This document shows, piece by piece, positions 21,684 through 31,768 of a stretch of DNA of 64,000 bases; positions within the stretch are counted from its first letter, which is position 1; every line of letters starts with the position of its first letter. A program made the position numbers and the translations under genes. The notes beneath the pieces were generated by a model that was not told the DNA's origin, made no database searches, and saw only the letters and a list, made by a program, of their open reading frames with translations. The DNA is taken from assembly GCA_026122225.1 (NCBI GenBank), contig JANEZZ010000739.1:682001-746000 (forward strand), given 5' to 3'. The DNA comes from Heloderma charlesbogerti. Lineage: Eukaryota; Chordata; Lepidosauria; Squamata; Helodermatidae.

Positions 21684-22490
21684 TAGGGGTTCATCACATG
21701 GAGCTTTTATCCTGCTATTGAGATGGCTCTCTCTTGGAAGTTTGCGGGCTCTTTAGATGATGTCATTAACCTCCAAGACGCCTCCTGCAATTTCCCCCAG
21801 CCTATCTCATGTTTTCCCCAAACGCAAAAAATGTGGTATTTTTTCCAGCCCACAGAACAGGAGCGCCAAACCTCCCCATGAAATTCTCTGCTAGCGGAAG
21901 AAACCGCTGTGTCTACTTGCTGTGGGCGTTTGTTTTCAGTTGTTGGGGTCAGGTTGAGATTTGACAGGAGCGACGGCAAGAATCCTGCTGATTGCGTCTC
22001 CTGCCTCTGCATTTCTCAACTGGAGGAAGAGGGTAAAATGCCTCCCTGCAACGAAGGGAGACACATCTGATCCCCCAGCCCACCAAGCTCAGAAGCAACG
22101 TCCTCTGTTGTTTCAGAGCACCCTATTAAGTTCAGTGGGGCTTACTCCCAAGTAAGTGTGCCGAGGGTTGCAGACTTACAGGGTGATCTTATGTCTACTC
22201 AGAAGTGCCACTGAGTTCAATGCGGCTTACTCCCACATAAGTGGGCCAAGGGTTCCAGATTTACAGCACAATCTTACATTTTATGTCTACTCAGAAATCA
22301 GAGGTTTTTGGGGGTCCCCTCCCCCTTTGCATACATGCCAAGGAGGGAGGAAGGCACTCCCTCGGTTCAAAGCTGTGGCTGCCGTGTAAAGAAGCCCTTC
22401 CTAATCCCACAAAGAAACCGCAAAAAAACGAAAGCAGGAAGCTCCAGGAAGGGATGCGGGGGTTTTGCTTAATGTAGAAACACCCATAAA
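21684..22490. repeat. Unclassified ~0.8 kb repeat, copy 1
   Basis: It begins GGGGTTCATCACATGGAGC and ends near TTAATGTAGAAACACCC; it is homologous along its length to 32302-33235. It includes the reptile motif of paired GGCTTACTCCCA and TACTCAGAAGT. It is possibly a non-autonomous DNA transposon. No protein frame is seen. Confidence 0.7.
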
Positions 22491-22535
22491 AGGAAAGCGT
22501 GGTTTGGCACGATTGCTGAATGCTTGCTTTTGATG

Positions 22536-22710
22536 GGTTGTAGTATGGCGGTTGTGGGGCAGCAGCATTTTTTTTCTGAGCAAGATATTGCAGTGGGCTT
22601 GGGAATTTTTATCAGACCCATTTCTGCTTTCTGTCCCTAAGCCCACTGCAGTATCTTGCTGAGGGGAAGAAAAAAAAAATGCCGCTGCCCACAACCACCA
22701 CATCCCGCTC
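22536..22710. repeat. Hairpin 1 (about 60-bp arms)
   Basis: The left arm (GTTGTGGGGCAGCAGCATTTTT..., to about 22604) is complementary to 22633-22700. The loop is about 28 bases. Confidence 0.85.
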
Positions 22711-22849
22711 AAAAAATAAAAGAACGGTGTGTGCGTGCATGCTCAGATGGGTCTGGGGTCACAGGAAAATAGCTCTGGGCTTTTCTTTTTTCACAATTTA
22801 TTTGGGTTTGTGATTGCCTGGAAGAAAAGCAATGGATGCTCGGTTGCTT

Positions 22850-24640
22850 TTGTGTAGGAAAAGCAGTCGTTGTCGGCCTCTGGACTCCGCCTCTGCCCGG
22901 CCAGCCTCATCGGCCACGAGCCCGCACCGGCAACGATGCAGAGAGCGCCTTAACGATCGCAGCACAGGCTACGCGTCTTCCCGTCAGCCCCGAACAACTG
23001 CAGTCAGATGAGTCAGAGAGGCCGGGAATGAGATCGCCTGACTTCCAGAAAGCACGGCCCCCCTCTCCCCCCGGGCGAGAGATTAACGTCGGCTGGAGAA
23101 GGGGGCGGCAGCGTTACTTAGGACGCAAGCCTATGCATGCTTAGACAGAAGTCCTACAACTCCCAGCATTCCCGGCTGCAGAATGCTGGGAGTTGTAGGA
23201 CTTTCTTCTGTCTCAACATGCATAGGCTTACGCCCTTACGTAGATTGTCCGGACAACGGGGAGAAGCGCGTTAATGGGGGGGGGGGTCCCGAATACCAAG
23301 GCGGCAGAGAATTTGCACACCAGGCCCTGCAGGGCGGGCGGCATTGCTAGCACGCAGCTCAAAAGAGGGGTTAGTGTTAAATCATTTATTACTGTTAGCT
23401 TAGTGAAGGTCCCCAGAATACAAAGGGAGAAGGGAACCTGTGTACCAGTTTCGTGGTAGCATACAGCTCGAGAAAGGGGTTAGGTTAGCCAACCTATCAG
23501 GGTGGGTGGTGGTTTGTTTGTTTATTACATTTAAATAGCACAAAATCGGGATACGTGGAGAGAGATGATGCATAGAACCGCCCAAGGTCGGACACGACTG
23601 GATGGATAATATAAAAATAATTATTACACTTATAGCTCAACCTTCTTCCATCATGGAAATCAAGGTGGCTACATGCGATTCCCAGGTAGTTTCCCCTCCA
23701 AACACTGACCAAACCCAGGCCTGCTTAGCTTCAGCAAGGTGGCTGCCTCATGTGCCTTCGGACTACGCCCCAGGACTTGCCTGAAGGGTGTGTGTGTGCG
23801 CGCGCGCGCGGATGTGCGTGTTTCTGTTTCAAAGAGGTTCAGGCTGCAGGCGGCTGGAGCAATGAATCTGGAGGATCCAGAACGAATATGGGATGAGCTT
23901 TAACTTAACTGAACGGGAGTGGCTGGGTGGAGAAGGTGGGGGGTGTTTGGGGGTGCTACAGAGAGGAGCCCGGCAGGAGCGAATGATCAGAGAGGATTTC
24001 CCTACCTGGAAGGGCTGGCGCGGCTTGTTCTTTCCTGAATCGAAAGTAAGCAAACGAGGTTCGTCATCGCCGTCACCCCCGGCCAGGGACCGTCAGCAAA
24101 TTCCTCCGAGCAACTAGCGCCAATGGCCGTTCTCGGTGAGGGGCCAAACAATGCGCAAAAAACAAGCAAACCATCAAATACCCTCCCACGGTCTGCTAGC
24201 CAGAGCCCACGCCTTTGAAACATAAAACCAAGTGCAAATCCATTGACCTTTTCTCTCGGGCTGGGTTGCGCAAGACCGACAGGCTCTGCAGCCACGAGGA
24301 ATGCAGGCTGCGCCTCTGTGCGCCTAACCAGCCGCGTGTGTTTTGCGGTGCCGCGCTGGAGCTGCCGTAGCTTCTGTCCTGGGGCTGTGGCATCCTGGCC
24401 CCCCCACCTGCCTTGCCCTAAAGGGAAACGTCACTCACCTCTAGAGCCCTTCCGGAAAGTAAAAGCTGCCAGAGAAAATCCCGAACCCGCCGAGCAAAAA
24501 GCTTTGGATGCTCTCGCCGCGTCAGAAACACGGGAAGGTGCCTCGTACCGAAGCAGGCCATCGTTGCGCCGTCTAGCGCACTGCTGTTGACACTACACCG
24601 ACTGGGAATCTCCAGGGATTCAGACAGCAATCCCCGCCAT
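22850..24640. promoter_or_regulatory. CpG-rich block between copies A and B
   Basis: About 18 CpG dinucleotides fall in 22861-23040, and density is again high at 23040-23345 and 24050-24600, far above the surrounding DNA. Vertebrate CpG islands usually mark promoters. I found no convincing exon beside it. It could hold a distal first exon of copy A (minus strand) or another transcript. An L-shaped GC/TG tract lies at about 23790-23815. Confidence 0.55.
23118..23235. repeat. Hairpin 2 with ACAACTCCCAGCATTC arms
   Basis: Arms at 23124-23170 and 23180-23230 are almost perfectly complementary, with a loop of about 9 bases. The arms carry CTACAACTCCCAGCAT, resembling the ZNF143/STAF binding motif. 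Confidence 0.88.
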
Positions 24641-24695
24641 GACGCGGGGCTTTTTGCCAGTCAAGCATCTGCTCTTAACACCGAGCTATGGGCTT
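24548..24695 (-). mobile_element. tRNA-derived SINE (degenerate)
   Basis: On the minus strand it begins CATAGCTCGGTGTTAAGAGC, resembling a tRNA D-arm/A box. It continues AATCCCTGGAGATTCCCAG and AGTCGGTGTAG, as in the common reptile SINE whose other copy is at 55186-55365. Confidence 0.6.
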
Positions 24696-24776
24696 TTCCG
24701 GGCAATTTCCTCCCCCGCTTTCTGGAGACGTTCTGTTTAAACATAAACAAGAATTAGTGCTTGCTGAAGCTGGCAA

Positions 24777-25017
24777 GCTCAAATATTTTGGCTGCCTAAT
24801 GCGAAGAGAAAACTCCCTGGAAAAGACCCTGATGCTGGGAAAGTCTGAAGGCAAAAGGAGAAGGGGACGGCAGAGGATGAGATGGCTAGATAGCATCACC
24901 AATGCAATGAATATGGACTTGAGCACACTCTGGGAGAGAGCAAAGGACAGGAAGGCCTGGCATGCTATGGTCCATGGGGTCACGAAGAGTCGGACACGAC
25001 TGAACAAGACAAGACAA
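24777..25017 (+). mobile_element. 5'-truncated BovB tail with 11-bp target duplication
   Basis: It encodes the last residues of BovB ORF (FGCLMRRENSLEKTLM ... VHGVTKSRTRLN) and ends in ACAAGACAAGACAA. The flanks GAAGCTGGCAA (24766-24776 and 25018-25028) form a perfect target-site duplication. Confidence 0.95.
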
Positions 25018-25029
25018 GAAGCTGGCAAC

Positions 25030-26270
25030 TCTTCCATTTTTATGGTAGCATGTATTATAATGGCTGCAATTTTTTCAAAACAGCATCTTGGGAGGCCAAA
25101 CTCAAAGGAGCTGCTTGGCTCTCTGAACTTCTGACCTTCTGGTTCGGTACATACAGAAATGAAATTTAGATCCATAATATACCAATCAAATCAGGGCCAA
25201 TGTACCATTAGGCAGAGTGAGGTGGCTGCCTTGGGTGGCAGACGTTGGGAAGTGGCAGTGAGGTGATGGAGGGCAGAACTTTGTGTACCATGTGCCTTGC
25301 TGCCCTGCCTGTCCTGAGCCAGCCTGCTGCCCTCAGGTGCAGAGCAGCACCTTGTCCCACTGGCAGTGCTGAAGTAAGATTCAACTGCCAGTCAAGGATG
25401 GTTTTTGTATATGGAATTTACATGGAAAGTACAAAATTCTTATCCTTCACCTCAGGCAGCAAAACGTCTTGGGCCAGCCTGGAATCAAATTATATGCAAA
25501 ATTGTAAGACCGTTGTGCTCGTTAACAAAATACAACATCAATTCTCGACACAATTGTCCCTCCCCACCACTGAACTGAAGCACTTACGAACTATCATGAC
25601 TGCGACTATTCACACTGTTAATAATACATTTATGGTTATGTGGACTGAAACTGATTTTTATACACACACACACACACACACACGGGAACAAGGAATACAA
25701 AACAAATATTGTTCAAAAGGCAGGTATCATTAATGTTATCGATCAGCCTTCTGCAACCTGGTGTGTTGGACTACAAGTCCCACCATCCTCAGGGAGCAAG
25801 TGGCTATGCTGGGTGGGAATGATGGGAGTTGCAACCCCACACATCTGGAGGGCATCAGGTTGGGGAAGGCTGTTCCCAGACTTTGGGTTGCAAGTTACAG
25901 CAGAAAAATGGTCAAGACCGTTTTGCGATAAGCTTGGGTTAGATATTGAATGTTCGCTTTCATTCTCTCTTCTACAATTTGTAAAAACGTGTTCTTTCAC
26001 TTGTTTCTTTTTAAACAAACAAACAAACAAGCGCATCTTTTGTTCTATGAGTAGCAGGTTTATGCGCAGCGTGGGGGTAACAATACAGGAGCATTGGTGA
26101 AGGCACATTGAGTTAAGAGGAAACTACAGCACTTTTGCATTAAAGGCATTTGAGGTATCAGATGGAGTTGCAGCCCAAGGATTACTGATGTCCTTATGGG
26201 AACGAAGCAGGACACACTTTGGCAGGAAGAACAAAGGGAGAGAAGCAGAAACTCCAGGTTAAAGGAGCAT
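25030..26270. other. Intergenic DNA downstream of copy B
   Basis: No gene is seen. It contains a (CA)n tract at about 25663-25684 and a foldback element at 25748-25870. From about 26160 it is homologous to 57240-57357 downstream of copy C. Confidence 0.5.
25748..25870. repeat. Foldback repeat, ACTACAA-GTCCC type
   Basis: It resembles 2568-2690: CAACCTGGTG at the left, GGCATCAGGTTG at the right, GGACTACAAGTCCCA near one arm and TGGGAGTTGCA in the other. Confidence 0.7.
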
Positions 26271-26540
26271 GGTTACATAGCGCAACTCAGAGCCTCAAGG
26301 CTTTCCAACATTGCATTGCCAGCCTTCACACATTTAGCTAACTGAGGCCCTACAAAGAGACAGAAAAGGTTAGGCTCTATCAGCTTCTCCCACCTCATTT
26401 TAGCCCTGGCACAAGTATTTGGCAAGTCCTTTTTCAATGTGTAATCTCAGGGACAAAACAGGCTTGACCTTAGAGCTCTAGCCAACAGCTAGGGCTGTCC
26501 CCCTGCCCTGCCTTTTTTTCTCTAGAGTAGGCACAGGGTA

Positions 26541-26735
26541 AAAGATAAAAGGTAAAGGTGTCCCCAACCAGTCGTGTCCGACTCTAGGGTGTGGTGCTCA
26601 TCTCCATTTCTAAGCCGAAGAGCCAGCGCTGTCCGAAGACGCTTCCGTGGTCATGTGGCCGGCGTGACTGAACACTGAGGTGCACGGAACGCTGTTACCT
26701 TTCCCGCCAAAGCGGTACCTATTTATCTACCTGCA
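26541..26735 (+). mobile_element. SINE-like repeat inserted in copy B 3' intron
   Basis: It contains AAAGGTAAAGGTGTCCCCAA and GTCGTGTCCGACTCTAGGG and is nearly identical to 63855-64000. The homologous site in copy C (about 57630) lacks it. The GTCGTGTCCGACTC part is the reverse complement of the BovB 3' tail motif. Confidence 0.75.
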
Positions 26736-26918
26736 ATTTCTTGGCCCTGATTCAAATTAGGACCCTATCTTGAGGCATAGGGGGCTTTAATGCTTTCCTT
26801 GTGCTATGGGCCCAATCCAGATTGGGCTTCCTGTGCCTACTCTAGACTAAAAATAAAAAAGACATAGCTGTTCGCTGTGTCTTCAACGTAATGTTTGTTT
26901 TGGCCCACCTTCACAAGT

Positions 26919-27320
26919 AAGAATATAAGACCAGTAGTGCTGGATCAGACCAAAGGTCCACCTAGTCCAGCATTCTGTTCACATTGTTGTCAACCAGCTG
27001 CCCACAGGCAGGGCATGAGAGCAACAGCACTTTCCCACCTATGCTCCCCAGCAACTGGGTTACATAGGCATACTGCCTCTGATACTGGAGGTAGCATATA
27101 GCCCTCAGGACAAATAGCCATTGACAGCCTTCTCTTCCAGTTCAATCCCGTTTTAAAGCCATCCAAATTGACTGCCATGACTATATTTTGGGATAGTGAA
27201 TTCCACAGTTTAACTATGCACCGTGTGAAGAAGTGCATCCCTTTTATCTGTCCTGAAGCTCCCACCAATCAGCTTCACGGGATTATGGCAGAGGGAGATA
27301 AATGTCTCCCTATCCACTAA
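26919..27320. repeat. Unclassified reptile repeat (GGATCAGACC family), B only
   Basis: It includes GTGCTGGATCAGACCAAAGG and CCTAGTCCAGCATTCTGTTC. Related copies are at 28536-28735 and 60124-60457. It is absent from the matching place in copy C (about 57810). Confidence 0.7.
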
Positions 27321-28535
27321 TAGTCTACATATAAGAAAGGGTGTTCAACCCACAGAACACAAGAGAATGGGAGCACAATTCTTCAAAGTATTACAAGAGG
27401 GGAATAATTAAACATGCACACATACAATAAACTAGCAGGGCATTTCATATAAGAGGCAGCCTTATCAGGACTGAGAACACTGCCCTACTAAATGTGAGCA
27501 ATAAAAAAGGAGCATAGAAATACAATGGATGCATGGGCAGGAAGACCCTTGCAGAACATGGCTGGAAATTACTACCAGGGGCCCTCCACTCTACGCTCTC
27601 TTCCATGAGCCAAGATACAGCAGATTATATACAGATCCCATCCACCTCCAGATTCAAGATAAAAAGACTGTATCACTGCTTTCCTCATCCTATGTTTGAA
27701 GGAATCTCTAACATGGACCGTGGAGAGAGGCAAGTTGTACTACCCAATGCAATGAATGGAAGCTCCAGGGTTGGGCCAGTATTTCTTTTTTGAATGGATC
27801 TGAATTTAATACACCATACAGCCTACATTTGGGGGAAATAAGATTGGACTGGAGTTCAAGGAGGGTTAGAAAAGCCACCCGCAAGATCTACACCTTAACA
27901 AGGGATTGGTTGGACTGGGGAACTTGTATCAGAACCTCAGCCTCTAACCTCCAGGCTCTGTACTCCATCATCCTTTCCCACCCATTCTCAGGTCCCCCGA
28001 CCAGTGTCCACATCGTCTTACCTGCATTTGCATGGAGCCAGCTGAGAGCTTTGGCTTCCAGTAGCTCCCATTCATCCCTCTGCCCTTCAGCATGGGAGTG
28101 GAGCCAGAGAATGGCCAGCACTGTTACCTATGTGTCTGGGGCCACCTGGCAGTAGCAATCAGAAGACAAGAGACACATTGAGTCCTGCTCACTCATTGGA
28201 CCTGTAAAGGCTTAACGCTTAACCATTCTTAGAGCAAGACACTGTGACAGATGACATTTCAATACCACACTATGGTTATGGGTCAGCCACAGTCCAAGAT
28301 GTGAAACCATGGTTTAAAGTGGGTTTTCAAAACACAGTTTTCAGTATTGAAGATTCAGCTTTACATTTCCCTGAAGCAAGCCCTGGTTAAGGCAGTTCTG
28401 CTGCCTCTCCAGCCCCTCTGCATATAAAGGCAACAAGCAGAGACCTCTTTTGTACCACATTTCACATGTCCCCCACAGAGGGGCCTTTGCTTGGAGATCT
28501 AAATCCAAAGTTCACATTAGCTATGGAGCCTTAAC

Positions 28536-28735
28536 TTAAGAACATAAGAAGAGCCATGCTGGATCACACCAAGGATCTTTCTAGTCCAGCAGTGTGTTCA
28601 CACAGTGGCCAACCAGCTGCCTGTGAGAAACCCACCAGGAGGACATGAGTGCAATAGCACCTTTCCATTCATGTTCCCCTGCAAATGGCATACAGGGCAT
28701 GCTGCATCTGACAATGGAGGTAGTGTATGGAATCT
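28536..28735. repeat. Unclassified reptile repeat (GGATCAGACC family)
   Basis: It contains AACATAAGAAGAGCCATGCT, TCTAGTCCAGCAGTGTGTTC and GGAGGTAGTG. Only about 50-70 bases of it remain in copy C (about 59219-59262). Confidence 0.7.
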
Positions 28736-29457
28736 TAACTTGACATAAGGCAGGAAATGGTGGGTAGCATTACCTTGATTACATCTGCACAGAACCATTC
28801 TGTCAATACCAGCAAACCCTTACCAGCAGGCCCAGATGTAGGTGTCTCAGCTGGCCATTTCTAACTAGAGGTACCCAGGGAGAGTAATGATCTCTTTCCT
28901 CTGCCCAATGCAGATGCTACAGGCTCTGCCACAAACTTACCTGGGGAGGTGTTTTGGTTGAGATCTCAGCCTCCTTCATGCCTAGGATGTTGGCCAAGCC
29001 AGAATCAAGAAACCAGGAGCCATCAGCCTTCTGCAGGGACACCAGGCTCAAGGAAGGGGATTCCTTTTTCTTGGGGGTGAACTGTTTTTCCACTACAATG
29101 GGCAAAATGGGAAGAAGAACCCCAACAAATTCAGATAGTAGCCTTCAGAGCACATTTGGAATTAAATGCCAAAAATACCACAATTTAGCTTGAAGTGCAT
29201 ACTCCCAGTAACTAAGCTTTAGGAGAGCCATTTCAACATTTTTGAATGGGAAAAAAATGCCCACAAGCCAGGAAAACTCCACATGATTGGTGGTCGGAGA
29301 AAAGGGAGTGTCGCCAGGGGTAGGGAGGAGGTGTCCATCTGGAACCTCCGAGGGCTGGATTGGGGTCCGAGGTGGGCTGCATTTGGCCCTTGGTTTAACA
29401 CCACTGTCAAGAATCCATTTTTCCTTCTGTGTATTAGCAGCCTTTATAGTTCCATTC

Positions 29458-29935
29458 TGGATGTTGGGGCCTGCACATCTATGAAGCCACCTGGGTACAT
29501 TATCTCATGCTTTCTCTGGCTTTAAGGCCTCTGCAAAATTTTCTCTAATTGGGATGAATTAATTCAGCTGACAGTTGGTGAGATCCCCTCCCCCTTTTGT
29601 TTTGAGCTAGTTCATGATTGGTGAATAGAGCTCACCTCATATCTGTCGAAGGTTTTTGGGTATAAAAGCAGTGTGGGTGGGATGCTTTGGTTTTTGTTTG
29701 CATTTGTTTTGCCCTGTCCAAGGTTTGCCTTCCCGGGTTTGCTTTCTGAGCTCCTGTTCTATGATGATCCATGCTGCTGGTACTTATAGACAGGTTTAGG
29801 CAGTTTTGCCCAGTAAGTACTGTTTCCAAATATTGTTCTGTTTCTTTTGTATGTTATCCCTTTTCCCTTTCCATAAATAAAATTACCATCTCTCATACTG
29901 GAATGCCTGGGCTTTATCCCAATTGGCCTTGGTGC
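29458..29935 (+). mobile_element. Possible solo LTR in copy B (partner at 61905-62440 in copy C)
   Basis: A TATAAAA box (about 29661) lies about 210 bases before CCATAAATAAAATTA (about 29870), the spacing of an LTR promoter and polyadenylation signal. The matching copy C sequence has TATAAAAAG (about 62135) and the same AATAAA. The ends and target duplication were not resolved. Confidence 0.4.
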
Positions 29936-30245
29936 TAAGTCCAGAGCTTTCCTCTTGGTTATTGCTACTGTTTAAGGTTCAGGCTGAAATAGAGGGTGCT
30001 GGTTTGGCTTCTTGTGTCATAAGCCTCAGGGTTTGTCCTGAAAGGTCTGAGAGTCCCCTGGCTCAGGCTGAACTCGATGTAAGTGGTGGTGGCAGCCTCT
30101 GTTGCTGGTCTGGTCTTGCATTCGAGCAACCTTCCATCCCTGCCTGCACTGCTGAGAGTGAGGTACCACCTTCCTCCCTTCACACTCCTGCCATAGGTAG
30201 TTTCTACATCAGCTGAAAGTTATAACCCGCAAATACTCTATACCA

Positions 30246-30372
30246 GCCTTCTTCCAACCGGGTGCTCTCCAAATGCAACAACTTCCAGAAGGCCTCAACG
30301 TGGCCATGCTGGCTGGGGCTGATGGAAATCGCAGTCCAAAACATCTGGACGGTACAAAGTTTGGGAGGGCTG
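30246..30372. repeat. Foldback repeat in copy B
   Basis: It has a CCAACCGGGTGCTCTCCA left arm and AACATCTGGACGGTAC-AAG right arm. The copy C counterpart is at 62726-62853. Confidence 0.65.
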
Positions 30373-31768
30373 CTCAACATAAGGACACCACACAGAGTGC
30401 ACTGCAGAACTCAATGCTAGAAGTTACTTACATGGATGGTGCTTCCTCCCTTTCATTGGCTGGACAGCTGTATCCCTAACGATGCTTTCTGACAATTAAG
30501 CTGATGGCTTTAGTTCCCTGGATCTCCCACCCCTATCAGCCACCTTACAAATCACCTGGCACAGAAGGCCCTTCGTGCGTTAATTGCCTGAAGGGCTGCT
30601 CACATGAAGACTGGGAAGGTGGACTGCGCTGTGTTGGCAGAGATGTTTGCACTGATGGAACTACGTGGGAGCGGCTGCTCCCAGGCAGGTTCTGCGAGTG
30701 CAGTGTCCATTCCAACATGCAGACATCTGGGGGTGGGGCCAGTGGCCCCATCCTGCTCCTCAGTCATCACTTGAGCACCCGTTCATGCAGAATACCCATG
30801 ACTGGGGCTAGAGATCCATTTCAATCCATTTCTCTCTCGTGTGACTGCAATTCAGATCATGTCATTGTACTGCAGATCCAGCCACGCTGTTCTATTCAGC
30901 TTGTCCATTAATTCTACAACCGTGTCCACCTGTCCTCTTATGTCCAACAAAGACTTTCTCATGCATTACCTGAAGTTTTGACCTTTAAAGACTTGAACCT
31001 GGCTGCATCTATAAAGAGAAGAAAAGAAGGGATTTAGCTTCACCACAGTGTTCCCGATTTCCGTGAATATACCTTGCATTTGTTTATTATCTACTAGCCT
31101 GACTTGCTGTGGAATGTATTTAAAAAGTGCTTTACTATTACTTTCTGTTTGGAGCAAAAATGTATTCCAATATATCCGGTCTCTGACTGGTACTTTGCAT
31201 TTCTGGTGTACCAGCCTAGGTTAGACTCTGACAATCATGCCAAAACTTGCCATACTCTTCCCAATCATAGAATATGGTTGCTAATATAGAGCCTTTCAGA
31301 GAGTGAACAGCTCCATTTTGAAGAGCCAGGTGTTTAGACCTCACAGTCAGTTAACAACCGCTACATTGTGTTTTAAAAAATCTTGGTATCTGCTACTTGT
31401 CTGGAATAAAGAAGGGGTTGAGTGACATCCTCAGTCAGGACTCAGTGGGAAGGGGGAGGGATCCCAGGCTATAGGACTTCTGTTGGGGCTGTACCAGTTC
31501 TTGTCAAGGAAACATCCTGTACTAGCCACCTTTCTGGTTCAAAACTGGCAATATCAGAAGAAACTACAGTGCAACCCAAATCAAGCATGCAAACATATCT
31601 CCTGTTGTGAGGAATTCAGTAGCTACTAGAGCCTGACTCATCCATTCAGAAGAGACAGGGACTTCGTGATGGCTGCATTGGTGCTGGCTGATTGGACTTA
31701 CCAATTGTGGGAATCTTTAAGACATGCGGTACCACAGATGCCCTCCGCGGTACTGTCTTCTTCGTGAC

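Noticed and set aside
22536..23235. microRNA precursors in the two hairpins
   Set aside because: The arms match dispersed foldback repeats and one contains long A/T runs. There is no evidence of a conserved mature sequence.
24243..24590. 115-codon frame in the CpG block as a gene
   Set aside because: The composition is what open frames in GC-rich DNA look like. It has no recognisable domain and overlaps frames on the other strand.
24600..24695. A tRNA gene on the minus strand
   Set aside because: The D-arm/A-box part is tRNA-like, but the anticodon stem does not pair and there is no T-arm sequence. The following bases match a reptile SINE.
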